Source: Xylanimicrobium pachnodae JCM 13526 = NBRC 107786 (GTDB taxonomy: Bacteria > Actinomycetota > Actinomycetes > Actinomycetales > Cellulomonadaceae). From it: 64,000 nucleotides of DNA. The stretch covers positions 124,001 through 188,000 of the forward strand of contig BCWJ01000006.1 in NCBI GenBank assembly GCA_001592145.1, in the 5' to 3' direction. The translations under genes and the position numbers were made by a program. The notes under the pieces are model-generated. The model did not search any database. It saw only the letters and a program-made list of their open reading frames with translations, and was not told the DNA's origin. Of this stretch, positions 37,063-49,134 are shown in pieces (the stretch's first letter is position 1; every line of letters begins with the position of its first letter).

Positions 37063-37754
37063 GGGATGTCGAGCTCGCGGGTCCGGTCCCACGGCTCCGT
37101 CCAGCCCAGGTGCTCGAAGAGCGCGTCGAGCACACCGGCCGTGAAACCCCAGACGAGCTGCTGGACGCCGTCGACCGTGATGAGCCAGGCGGGGCCGCGG
37201 AACGTGGTGGCGCCGCGGCGTAGCGCGAACGTGTAGCGGTTCGCAGGGTCGAGCAGCCCGGCCACGGGGGCGCGGAACACGGACGCCGACTCGCCGACGT
37301 CGACCACCCCGACCACCGACGGGGCGCGCCACCATCCGAGCACGGGGGTCACCAGGTGGTTGCTCACCGGCATCGGCAAGGTGGTGAGCGTTCCCAGCAC
37401 CTCGACTCCCGCCGTGTCCAGGCCCGTCTCCTCCCTGGCTTCGCGCAGGGCCGCGGTCACGGCGTCCTCGCCGGGATCCAGGCGCCCGCCGGGGAACGCG
37501 ACCTGGCCCGCGTGCGAGCTCAATGTGGCGGCCCGGCGCAGCAGCAGCACGTCGAGGTCCCGTGAGACGGCCGAATGCTGCGCCCCGCGCTCGGGGGCGA
37601 GCGAGTCGAGCACGCCGAACAGCACGAGCACGGCGGCGGCGCGTGCCTCGCCCGTCATCGTCCCGCGCGCGTGGGGCCAGGGACCCGGGAAGGATGGGTC
37701 GGCAGCGAGCGCGGAGAGCTGGGCGCGGGCGGCGTCGTGGGCGTTGGCGGTCAC
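37059..37754 (-). CDS. Nudix hydrolase, CoA pyrophosphatase type
   Basis: 231 residues. The Nudix box runs from G90 to residue 112 (GRLDPGEDAVTAALREAREE then TGL). It is preceded by LLRRAATLSSHAGQVAFPGG, the UPF0035 signature of CoA-hydrolysing Nudix enzymes (NudL). It would cleave CoA or acyl-CoA to 4'-phosphopantetheine and 3',5'-ADP. GTG 37754 lies 7 nt after TAGCCT without a Shine-Dalgarno sequence. It is divergent from the HelD-like gene. Confidence 0.88.
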   Translation of the reverse strand: MTANAHDAARAQLSALAADPSFPGPWPHARGTMTGEARAAAVLVLFGVLDSLAPERGAQHSAVSRDLDVLLLRRAATLSSHAGQVAFPGGRLDPGEDAVTAALREAREETGLDTAGVEVLGTLTTLPMPVSNHLVTPVLGWWRAPSVVGVVDVGESASVFRAPVAGLLDPANRYTFALRRGATTFRGPAWLITVDGVQQLVWGFTAGVLDALFEHLGWTEPWDRTRELDIP

Positions 37755-37761
37755 CTGGCCG

Positions 37762-37767
37762 AGGCTA
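37762..37767 (-). promoter_or_regulatory. -10 element of the Nudix-phosphotransferase operon
   Basis: TAGCCT on the minus strand, 7 nt before the GTG at 37754. Confidence 0.5.
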
Positions 37768-37845
37768 CCCGCGACATCTTTCGGGCACCGGGAACACGGG
37801 GCGTGCTGCCGGCGTTGGGCCGGAGCCGCCCAGCAAGGAGAGTCG

Positions 37846-39975
37846 ATGACCCACGCCGTGTCGCATGCCCGCCCCGCGCCCCTGACCACCGCCACCGCTG
37901 CCGCCGCCGCCACCGCCGCCACCGCTGTCGCCACCGAGCAGGGTCATGTCGATGCCATGTTCATGATGCTCGACGCCGACGCCGCCCGGCTGGCGGCCGA
38001 GGCGGCCACGCTCCAACGGGACGTCACGGCCGATCTGCGCGAGGAGCGCCTCGCCCTGGTCAACCGGCGTGGCGCGGCGCTGCGTGCCGCTGAGCGCGGG
38101 CTGTGCTTCGGGCGGATCGACCACGCCGACGGCTCGGTGTTCCACGTGGGGCGGACGGGCCTGAGCGGAGCCGACGGCGAGCCGCTGCTCATCGACTGGC
38201 GTGCCGACGCCGCGAGGCCCTTCTATGCGGCCACCGCCGCGACCCCGCTGGGGCTGCGGCGGCGCCGTCACCTGACGCTCGACGAGCGGACGGTGACCGC
38301 GGTGAGTGACGAGGTGCTCGTCGGCGAGCCGGCCGACGGTGACATCGTCGGCGACGGCCCGCTGCTCGCGGCCATGACGGCGGGGCGCACGGGCCGGATG
38401 CGTGAGGTCGTCGCCACGCTCCAAGCGGAGCAGGACGCCATCGTGCGATCCGCGCACCGCGGCGTCACTGTGGTCGAGGGCGGCCCGGGCACGGGCAAGA
38501 CCGTGGTCGCCCTGCACCGGGCGGCGTACGTGCTGGCCATGTTCGACGAGGCCCGCGCCGACGGCGTCCTGGTGCTCGGCCCGGACCCGCGCTTCCTCGA
38601 CTACATCGGCCAGGTGCTGCCCTCGCTCGGCGAGAACGACGTGGTGCTCGCGACGACGACGACGCTGCTCGCCGACGCCCCCGGGGTCGGCGAGGCGCTC
38701 GGCGGGACCGACGTGCTGCCGGCGAGCGACGACCTGCGCCGTCGTCTCGGGGACGCGCGGGTCGCCCGCAAGCTCGCCCGGGTCGTGCGCGACCACCAGG
38801 CCCCTACCGGCACGCTGACGGTGACCATCGCGGGGGACCAGATCACGCTGCCCGAGGCGGAGATCGCGCAGGCACGCGCCGCGGCGCAGGCCTCCGGGCT
38901 CGCCCACCACGCCGCCCGCGAGCTCTTCGCCGAGCTCGTCACCGACGCGCTCACCGACGAGGTGCAGGACCGCGCCCGGGTCTTCCTCGCGCGCATGGAC
39001 GAGGACATGGAGGTGCTGGCCGGGCGGTTCGATGTCGAGCGGGCCGTGGCCGCCGACCTGGCCCGCCTGGGCTTCGCTCCCGACGAGGGCGGCGTGTACG
39101 GGCACACGGCGGCGCTGGCGGAGCTCGACCCGCAGGCGCTGCGCGAGTCCCTCGCCGGTGACCCGGTGGTGGATGCCGCGATCGAGGCGCTGTGGCCCCG
39201 GCTGACCCCCGCCGACGTCGTCGCCAAGGTGCTGGGCCGGCGCCGACGCCGCTGGACCGACGCCCACCTGCCGGTGCTCGACGAGGCGGCGGCACTGCTC
39301 GACGGCCCGGACGGACGGATGTTCGGCCACGTGGTGGTCGACGAGGCGCAGGAGCTGACCCCCATGGCATGGCGCGCCGTGCTGCGCCGGTGCCCCGGCC
39401 GGTCGATGACCGTCGTCGGCGACCTCGCGCAGGCGGGCCCGGCCACGGGCGCGACCACGTGGGACGACGCGCTCGGCGAGGTGGCCCGCCGGGCGCAGGT
39501 GCACACCCTGACCGTCTGCTATCGCACCACCGCACAGGTGCTCGCGGCGGCGGAGCCCCTGCTGGCCGCGATCGCCCCGGCCCAGCCACGCTCGCGCGCC
39601 ATCCGCACCGGGCCTGACGTCCGCCGCGTCGTCCTCCCGGCGTCGGATGCCGCACCGGTGCTGCGCGCGGCGGTCGCCGAGGAGGTCACGGCCGGCGGGC
39701 TGGTCGCCGTGGTCGCGGCCGACGACGACGCCCCGACGTGGGAGGCGGCGCTCGCGGGCACCGGCATCGACCGGGTCGTGCCCGTCTCGCGGGTGCGTGG
39801 CCTGGAGTGGGACGCCGTCGTCGTCGTGGACCCGGACCGGATCCGGACGGCACGTCACGGCGGTGAGCGTGATCTCTACGTCGCGCTCACCCGCCCGACC
39901 ACCCGGCTCGTCATCGCCGAGGGCGCCGTGCGGGGCCGTATCGAGCCGGACCCTGTGGATAACTTCCCGGGCTGA
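37846..39975 (+). CDS. HelD-like RNA polymerase-recycling helicase (SF1)
   Basis: 709 residues. An N-terminal coiled region (about 35-90) precedes a split SF1 core. Walker A is GGPGTGKTVVALHRAAYV near 212. Walker B is VVVDEAQELTPMAW near 498. Motif IV-like VCYRTTAQVLAA and the last motif VRGLEWDAVVVVDPD are followed by YVALTRPTTRLVI. The layout with N-terminal antiparallel helices and a large insertion between motifs matches HelD, which releases stalled RNA polymerase from nucleic acid; actinobacterial HelD proteins can also give rifampicin tolerance. A Rep/UvrD-type DNA helicase is less likely. AAGGAG lies before ATG 37846. The Ala/Thr-rich residues 10-30 look disordered. Confidence 0.84.
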   Translation: MTHAVSHARPAPLTTATAAAAATAATAVATEQGHVDAMFMMLDADAARLAAEAATLQRDVTADLREERLALVNRRGAALRAAERGLCFGRIDHADGSVFHVGRTGLSGADGEPLLIDWRADAARPFYAATAATPLGLRRRRHLTLDERTVTAVSDEVLVGEPADGDIVGDGPLLAAMTAGRTGRMREVVATLQAEQDAIVRSAHRGVTVVEGGPGTGKTVVALHRAAYVLAMFDEARADGVLVLGPDPRFLDYIGQVLPSLGENDVVLATTTTLLADAPGVGEALGGTDVLPASDDLRRRLGDARVARKLARVVRDHQAPTGTLTVTIAGDQITLPEAEIAQARAAAQASGLAHHAARELFAELVTDALTDEVQDRARVFLARMDEDMEVLAGRFDVERAVAADLARLGFAPDEGGVYGHTAALAELDPQALRESLAGDPVVDAAIEALWPRLTPADVVAKVLGRRRRRWTDAHLPVLDEAAALLDGPDGRMFGHVVVDEAQELTPMAWRAVLRRCPGRSMTVVGDLAQAGPATGATTWDDALGEVARRAQVHTLTVCYRTTAQVLAAAEPLLAAIAPAQPRSRAIRTGPDVRRVVLPASDAAPVLRAAVAEEVTAGGLVAVVAADDDAPTWEAALAGTGIDRVVPVSRVRGLEWDAVVVVDPDRIRTARHGGERDLYVALTRPTTRLVIAEGAVRGRIEPDPVDNFPG

Positions 39976-40026
39976 GTCACCCGCACCTCTACCGTCAGGG
40001 ACCTCCACCCAGACCAGGAGGTTCTC

Positions 40027-40749
40027 ATGCGCGTGCCCAACAGTTCCCGGCCCTCCCGGCGAAGCCCCGCGGGAAGGAGGAGGTTGCTCGCGTCCGCCCT
40101 GGTGCTCGCCGGGGTGGTAGCGGGATGTTCCGAGGCCCCGGCGGGTTCCGCCGGCGTGGCGCCGTCCCCGATGGCCACCGCGGGGTCACAGACACCGGAG
40201 GATCGCGTGAGTCCCGATCCCGAGGACGTCTACTCGGAGGTGTCCGGCCAGGAGGTTTCGACTCCGTGCTGGTCCTATGAGGGTCCCGCATTGTTCACCA
40301 ACAACATCTCCGCCGAGAGCGTCTCCATGTGCTACGGGGCGCTTGAACTCTGGGGCGAACTGTACGGGGACCTCATCGTCCCCCGGACCTATGGCACCGT
40401 GTTCGGGAGGGTCAAGGTCGAGCCGGTTCGAGTCTCGACGACCGACTCTTGGGGCGCAGCAGACCTTGATGGTGCGGTTGACAGGCTCGGCGAGGAGTAC
40501 TTTCCCGCGGAGGGAGAGGTTCTCAGCCTGCGCGAGCCGGTGACTCTCGACGGGGTCCCCGCCAACGTCACGCGTGTCAGGGGCGACGGGCTGCATACGC
40601 GGACCAAGGCGTTCATCTCCGTGTTCGCGCCGCGGACATACGCGTCCGGGGCGGATCCGGTCAGGTTCTTCCTCATCGCCGTCGTGACGCCGTACAAGAA
40701 CGGGGACGAGTTGATCCAGCAGGTGATCGACACCTGGCAGTGGGCCTGA
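40027..40749 (+). CDS. Putative lipoprotein
   Basis: 240 residues. The signal is basic (residues 8-19) then hydrophobic, with lipobox VVAGC; Cys34 would be lipidated and the protein anchored outside the membrane. The mature part begins with a Ser/Pro/Ala spacer, then a globular domain (about 75-240) with two Cys and no family I recognise. AGGAGG lies before ATG 40027. Codon use in 40240-40740 is less GC-biased than in its neighbours (for example AAT, TTG, GAA, CTT codons), which suggests relaxed selection or a more recent arrival. Confidence 0.75.
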   Translation: MRVPNSSRPSRRSPAGRRRLLASALVLAGVVAGCSEAPAGSAGVAPSPMATAGSQTPEDRVSPDPEDVYSEVSGQEVSTPCWSYEGPALFTNNISAESVSMCYGALELWGELYGDLIVPRTYGTVFGRVKVEPVRVSTTDSWGAADLDGAVDRLGEEYFPAEGEVLSLREPVTLDGVPANVTRVRGDGLHTRTKAFISVFAPRTYASGADPVRFFLIAVVTPYKNGDELIQQVIDTWQWA

Positions 40750-40775
40750 CCGTGCACGCAGATGAGGGGTGGACG

Positions 40776-44370
<3,595 letters not shown>

Positions 44371-44408
44371 GTGCCCGTGTCGCTCCGGGCACGTGGCGTC
44401 ACGCCACG
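44371..44408. terminator. Two adjoining hairpins between dxs and ybdK-like gene
   Basis: GTGCCCG...CGGGCAC (44371-44392) and CGTGGCGT-C-ACGCCACG (44392-44408) lie across the convergent stop codons. They are probably bidirectional termination signals, without T tracts. Confidence 0.45.
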
Positions 44409-45490
44409 AGCGCGTCCGCGGCCCGGCGTGCCACGAGTGCCAGGTCGCCGTCGCACGCCGCGGCCCAGGCCCGCTGGCGTGCGGCGCCGTTGCCGCGTGC
44501 CCACAGCGCACCCAGGAGCTCGGTGACCACGTCGAGGTCTCCGGCGTCGCTCAGGGCCTCGCGCACATGCGTCACGAGTGCGCCGACGACGTCGTGCGCG
44601 GGCGCGGGCCGCCACGTCGCGGGGTCGATGAGCGCTCCGCCGAGCCCTCGCTGACCTGCCTGCCAGTGCGCGGTCCGCAGCACCTCCGGTGGGGCGGTGG
44701 CCACCGGCTCGCCTGCGGCCGCGGCCCGGGCTGCGGTCTCGACGAGGGCTCGGGCGAGCGCGGCCAGGACGACGGCGGAGTCGACGTCGAGGCACACGTC
44801 GGCCACGCGCAGCTCCACGGTGGGCCACCGCGTCGAGAGCCGCGCGTCGAAGTAGACCATCGCCTCGTCCAGGACGGTCTCCGTGGCGACGAGTGCGGCG
44901 ACGGCCTGGTGGTAGGCGGCGGCGGACCCGAACTCCCGGGTCGGGCCGGCGGTCGGCCAGCGGGCCCACACCTGCGAGCGGTAGCTCTCGTACCCGGTCT
45001 CCCCGCTCTGCCAGAACGGGGAGTTGGCGGACAGCGCGAGCAGCGGGGCCAGCCAGGGCCCGACGCGGTCGATCACCGCGACGCCCTCCTCGTCGTCCGC
45101 CACGGCGACGTGGACGTGGCAGCCGTTGGTGAGCTGCTCCCAGGCGGTGATCCCGAACCGGGACCGGGCCTCCAGGTAGCGCAGGCGCGCCACCGTGGTG
45201 CCGGTGAAGGCCACGGGTGAGGTCGCCAGCGCCGCGACATGGGCGTCCTGCTGGGCGGCGGCGTCGCGCGCACCCGCCCGGCCGGCGCGCAGGGCACCGG
45301 CGAGCTCGGTGAGGCTGCGGGTCGGCGCGGTGGACGTCTCGAGCTGCTCCTCCATGAACTCGTTGACGAGCGGACCGTGCTCCGTGCTCGCGCCCTGCAG
45401 GATCTCGCGGGCGCGCGGGGCGGGGGAACCGTCGGGAGTCAGCACCAGGAGCTCCTCCTCGACGCCTACGGTTCGCGGCTGCCAGGTCAT
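44399..45490 (-). CDS. Carboxylate-amine ligase, YbdK/GCS2 type
   Basis: 363 residues of the glutamate-cysteine ligase type 2 family. The N-terminal VGVEEELLVL (8-17) has the metal-binding Glu cluster. NGCHVHVAV near residue 120 and TVELRVADVCLD near 225 carry the other family motifs. YbdK has weak glutamate-cysteine ligase activity in vitro; actinobacterial relatives include EgtA of ergothioneine synthesis and PafA-like ligases. I see no ergothioneine genes nearby, so the product is open. ATG 45490 begins the conserved MTWQPRTVGVEEEL. Confidence 0.82.
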   Translation of the reverse strand: MTWQPRTVGVEEELLVLTPDGSPAPRAREILQGASTEHGPLVNEFMEEQLETSTAPTRSLTELAGALRAGRAGARDAAAQQDAHVAALATSPVAFTGTTVARLRYLEARSRFGITAWEQLTNGCHVHVAVADDEEGVAVIDRVGPWLAPLLALSANSPFWQSGETGYESYRSQVWARWPTAGPTREFGSAAAYHQAVAALVATETVLDEAMVYFDARLSTRWPTVELRVADVCLDVDSAVVLAALARALVETAARAAAAGEPVATAPPEVLRTAHWQAGQRGLGGALIDPATWRPAPAHDVVGALVTHVREALSDAGDLDVVTELLGALWARGNGAARQRAWAAACDGDLALVARRAADALVA

Positions 45491-45615
45491 GCTGGCAGCA
45501 TCGCAGACGGGGCCGGTGGGCGCCCCCGCTGCGCCCGGCGGGAGGCAGGCGCGCAACACACGAGGAAGTGGCGCGATGAGGACGGTGGATTATTGGCGTG
45601 ACCTGCACAAACGAT

Positions 45616-45628
45616 GTGGTCTGACCAC
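45616..45628. promoter_or_regulatory. FadR/PdhR-type (GntR family) operator upstream of pflB
   Basis: GTGGTCTGACCAC is a perfect 6-1-6 palindrome containing TGGTCNGACCA, the operator shape of FadR/PdhR/LldR-type GntR regulators. The palindrome extends imperfectly outward to CACAA (45606-45610) and TTGTG (45630-45634). A degenerate second copy GTGGTCAGTCCAC lies at 45673-45685. The site is 125 bp before the pflB start. Confidence 0.62.
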
Positions 45629-45752
45629 GTTGTGATGAAGCCAACAGGGTGTTGCGGACCCTTCGCCTGGCTGTGGTCAGTCCACCCGCGTAACGTCGTG
45701 GTTGGAAACAGGGGGAGGACGATCCCTCCCGGAGGAGAGAAGGTCACCAGAA

Positions 45753-48014
45753 ATGACGACGACCAGCGCAGCCGCTGACACGATCACGACCGCCTGGGAC
45801 GGCTTCACGACCGGCCCGTGGCAGGACACCATCGACGTCCGCGACTTCATCCAGCGGAACTACACGCCGTACGTCGGCGACGACGCGTTCCTGGCCGGCC
45901 CCACCGCGCGCACCACGAAGGTGTGGCAGACCATCGCCGCGATGTTCCCGCAGGAGCGCGAGAAGGGCGTCTACGACGTCGACAACAAGGTGCCCGCCGC
46001 GATCACGGCGCACGCACCCGGCTACATCTCGAAGGACGACGAGCTGATCGTCGGGCTCCAGACGGACGCGCCGCTCAAGCGCGCGATGATGCCGTTCGGC
46101 GGCTGGCGCATGGTCGAGACGTCGCTCAAGACGTACGGCTACGACGTCGACCCGACGCTCCAGGAGATCTTCTCCAAGTACCGCAAGACGCACAACCAGG
46201 GCGTGTTCGACGCGTACTCGCCCAACGTGCGCGCCGCGCGCTCCTCGCACGTCATCACGGGCCTGCCCGACGCCTACGGCCGCGGCCGCATCATCGGTGA
46301 CTACCGCCGCGTCGCGCTCTACGGCGTCGACCAGCTCATCGCCGCCAAGAAGCTCGACAAGCTCTCGCTCGACACGCAGGTCTTCTCGGAGAAGATCGTG
46401 CGCGAGCGCGAGGAGCACGCCGAGCAGATCCGCGCGCTCGGCGAGCTCAAGGAGATGGCGGCCTCGTACGGCTTCGACATCTCCGGCCCGGCCACCACGG
46501 CCACCGAGGCTGTGCAGTGGCTGTACTTCGGCTACCTCGCCGCGGTCAAGGAGCAGAACGGCGCGGCCATGTCGCTGGGCCGCGTCTCGACGTTCCTGGA
46601 CATCTACTTCGAGCGTGACCTCGCCGCCGGCATCCTCACCGAGGAGCGTGCGCAGGAGATCATGGACGACTTTGTGATCAAGCTGCGGATCGTGCGCTTC
46701 CTGCGCACCCCGGAGTACGACGCGCTGTTCTCCGGCGACCCGACGTGGGTCACCGAGTCGATCGCCGGCATGGGCCAGGACGGCCGCCCGCTGGTCACCA
46801 AGAACTCGTTCCGCATGCTGCAGACCCTGTACAACCTGGGCCCGGCGCCGGAGCCGAACATGACCGTGCTGTGGTCCGCCGCCCTCCCGCAGGGCTTCAA
46901 GGACTACTGCGCCAAGGTCTCGATCGACACCTCGGCCGTGCAGTACGAGTCGGACGACCAGATCCGCGGCCACTGGGGTGACGACGCCGCGATCGCCTGC
47001 TGCGTCTCGCCGATGGCCGTCGGCAAGCAGATGCAGTTCTTCGGCGCCCGCGTCAACCTCGCCAAGACCCTGCTGTACGCGATCAACGGCGGCAAGGACG
47101 AGGTCACGGGCAAGCAGGTCTCCCCGGCCGTCGCGCCCGTCGAGGCCGGCAAGGCGCTCGACTACGACGACGTCCGCGCCCGCTTCGACAAGACGATGGA
47201 CTGGCTGGCCGCCACCTACGTCGAGGCGCTCAACGTCATCCACTACATGCACGACAAGTACGCGTACGAGCGCATCGAGATGGCGCTGCACGACAAGGAG
47301 GTGCTGCGGACCATGGCCTGCGGCATCGCCGGCCTCGCGGTGGCCACCGACTCGCTGTCGGCCATCAAGTACGCGAAGGTCACGCCCGTCTTCGACGAGC
47401 GCGGCATCGTGGTCGACTATGTCACCGAGGGTGACTTCCCGACCTACGGCAACGACGACGACCGCGCCGACGACATCGCCGTCGAGCTGGTCGAGGCGTT
47501 CATGAAGAAGATCCGCACGCACAAGATGTACCGCGACGCGGTGCCCACGCAGTCGGTGCTGACGATCACCTCGAACGTCGTCTACGGCAAGGCCACGGGT
47601 AACACGCCCGACGGCCGCCGCGCGGGCGAGCCGTTCTCCCCGGGTGCCAACCCGATGAACGGCCGCGACACGCACGGCATGCTCGCCTCGGCGCTGTCCG
47701 TCGCGAAGCTGCCCTACGAGGAGTCGCAGGACGGCATCTCGCTGACCAACACGGTGGTGCCCACGGGCCTGGGCCGTGAGCGTGGGGAGCAGGTGGCGAA
47801 CCTGGCCGGTCTGCTCGACGCGACCGTGGGCGGCAACGGGTACCACATGAACGTCAACGTGCTGGTCAAGGAGACCCTCGAGGACGCCATGGAGCACCCG
47901 GAGAACTACCCGCAGCTCACGATCCGCGTGTCGGGCTACGCCGTGAACTTCGTCCGCCTCACGCGCGAGCAGCAGCTCGACGTGCTGAGCCGGACGTTCC
48001 ACGGCTCCATGTGA
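45753..48014 (+). CDS. pflB: Formate C-acetyltransferase (pyruvate formate-lyase)
   Basis: 753 residues; splits pyruvate with CoA into acetyl-CoA and formate under anaerobic conditions using a glycyl radical. The adjacent active-site cysteines C416-C417 are in [13 protein letters not shown]. The radical Gly728 is in [13 protein letters not shown] near the C terminus. Length and motifs match E. coli PflB closely. AGAAGG precedes ATG 45753. The activase gene follows after 42 nt. Codon use is highly biased to C/G-ending optimal codons, consistent with high expression. A GntR-type operator lies upstream. Confidence 0.97.
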   Translation: MTTTSAAADTITTAWDGFTTGPWQDTIDVRDFIQRNYTPYVGDDAFLAGPTARTTKVWQTIAAMFPQEREKGVYDVDNKVPAAITAHAPGYISKDDELIVGLQTDAPLKRAMMPFGGWRMVETSLKTYGYDVDPTLQEIFSKYRKTHNQGVFDAYSPNVRAARSSHVITGLPDAYGRGRIIGDYRRVALYGVDQLIAAKKLDKLSLDTQVFSEKIVREREEHAEQIRALGELKEMAASYGFDISGPATTATEAVQWLYFGYLAAVKEQNGAAMSLGRVSTFLDIYFERDLAAGILTEERAQEIMDDFVIKLRIVRFLRTPEYDALFSGDPTWVTESIAGMGQDGRPLVTKNSFRMLQTLYNLGPAPEPNMTVLWSAALPQGFKDYCAKVSIDTSAVQYESDDQIRGHWGDDAAIACCVSPMAVGKQMQFFGARVNLAKTLLYAINGGKDEVTGKQVSPAVAPVEAGKALDYDDVRARFDKTMDWLAATYVEALNVIHYMHDKYAYERIEMALHDKEVLRTMACGIAGLAVATDSLSAIKYAKVTPVFDERGIVVDYVTEGDFPTYGNDDDRADDIAVELVEAFMKKIRTHKMYRDAVPTQSVLTITSNVVYGKATGNTPDGRRAGEPFSPGANPMNGRDTHGMLASALSVAKLPYEESQDGISLTNTVVPTGLGRERGEQVANLAGLLDATVGGNGYHMNVNVLVKETLEDAMEHPENYPQLTIRVSGYAVNFVRLTREQQLDVLSRTFHGSM

Positions 48015-48056
48015 GCCGGAACCAGGTGAACTCGAACCGAAAGGTCGTGGGCTGAC

Positions 48057-49070
48057 GTGGTCAGTGCACACGCAGCGGCCGGTACCGCCACCCCTCGTGG
48101 TGGCGGTACCGGCCGCGGCCACTACCAGGTGTCCGACGGGCGCAGCGCGAACCCGGTCCCCGTGAACCTCGACGGGGAGCTGGTCTCCGAGGACCTCGAC
48201 GTCCCCATGGCGCCCCCGCGGCGCACGGGCGCGGGGCTCGCCGGCCTGGAGGTCTCCGAGCTGGACCGCTCCGAGAAGTTCGCCATGATGCGCACCGGTG
48301 AGCTCGGTTCGGTGCACTCGTGGGAGCTCGTGACGGCCGTCGACGGGCCGGGCACGCGCATGACCATCTTCTTCAACGGATGCCCGCTGCGCTGCCTCTA
48401 CTGCCACAACCCCGACACGCTGAACATGAAGGACGGCGAGCCGGTCACCGCGGAGCAGCTCCTCGCGCGCATCAAGCGGTACGTGCCGGCGTTCACAGCC
48501 ACCAAGGGCGGCATCACGATCTCGGGCGGTGAGGTGCTCCAGCAGCCCGCGTTCGCGGCCCGCATCCTGCGCGGCGCCAAGGAGCTGGGCGTGCACACCG
48601 CGATCGACACCTCCGGGTACCTGGGCGAGGCCCTGACCGACGAGATGCTCTCCGACGTCGACCTGGTGCTGCTCGACGTGAAGTCGGGCGACCCGGACAC
48701 GTACCTCAAGGTGACGAAGCGCCCGCTGCAGCCCACCCTGGACTTCGGCCGGCGTCTGGCCCGCTCGGGCCTGCCGGGCGGGGTCGGCGAGGACGACCCG
48801 GTCGAGGTGTGGCTGCGGTTCGTGCTCGTGCCGGGGCTGACCGACGACGTCGACAACGTCGACATCGTGGCGGACTACGCGGCCGAGCTCAACGAGATCC
48901 GTCCGGGCACCGTGAGCCGGGTCGAGGTGCTCGCGTTCCACAACATGGGCATCGACAAGTGGGAGTCCCTGGGCCGCCGCTACGAGCTCAAGGACACGCC
49001 ACCGCCCTCGCACGAGCTCCTGGAGCGGGTGCGCGAGCAGTTCCGCTCCCGTGGGCTCACCACGTACTGA
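48057..49070 (+). CDS. pflA: Pyruvate formate-lyase-activating enzyme
   Basis: 337 residues from GTG 48057. Radical SAM enzyme: C109xxxC113xxC116 (CPLRCLYC) binds the 4Fe-4S cluster. GGITISGGE and the later motifs match PflA, which abstracts H from the PflB glycine. Homology to E. coli PflA (246 residues) only begins near residue 82 (GELGSVHSWELVTAVDGPG). The first ~75 residues are an extension without recognisable fold, and a perfect 18-bp-stem hairpin covers codons 7-20. The true start may therefore be ATG 48207 or ATG 48285. Ends in a strong terminator. Confidence 0.9.
   Translation: MVSAHAAAGTATPRGGGTGRGHYQVSDGRSANPVPVNLDGELVSEDLDVPMAPPRRTGAGLAGLEVSELDRSEKFAMMRTGELGSVHSWELVTAVDGPGTRMTIFFNGCPLRCLYCHNPDTLNMKDGEPVTAEQLLARIKRYVPAFTATKGGITISGGEVLQQPAFAARILRGAKELGVHTAIDTSGYLGEALTDEMLSDVDLVLLDVKSGDPDTYLKVTKRPLQPTLDFGRRLARSGLPGGVGEDDPVEVWLRFVLVPGLTDDVDNVDIVADYAAELNEIRPGTVSRVEVLAFHNMGIDKWESLGRRYELKDTPPPSHELLERVREQFRSRGLTTY
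48075..48116 (+). repeat. Perfect inverted repeat at the pflA start
   Basis: An 18-bp perfect stem (48075-48092 against 48099-48116) around a 6-nt loop CCTCGT, starting 18 nt after the annotated GTG. It could act as a partial terminator, an mRNA-stability element or a translational block between pflB and pflA. Confidence 0.88.
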
Positions 49071-49082
49071 GGCACCGCACGC

Positions 49083-49120
49083 GAGAAGGGGGTCCTGCCA
49101 CCAGGCAGGACCCCCTTCTC
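49083..49120. terminator. Strong terminator after pflA
   Basis: GAGAAGGGGGTCCTGCC and its exact complement form a 17-bp stem with a 4-nt loop (ACCA), 12 nt after the pflA stop. The downstream arm ends CCCCCTTCTC. It can serve both the pfl operon and the convergent beta-oxidation operon. Confidence 0.88.
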
Positions 49121-49134
49121 ACGCGCCCCGCACG

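Noticed and set aside
45629-45646. Rex or FNR/CRP site upstream of pflB (TTGTGA half-site)
   Set aside because: Only one half-site matches; the second half is absent. The overlapping TGGTCTGACCA palindrome explains the symmetry better.
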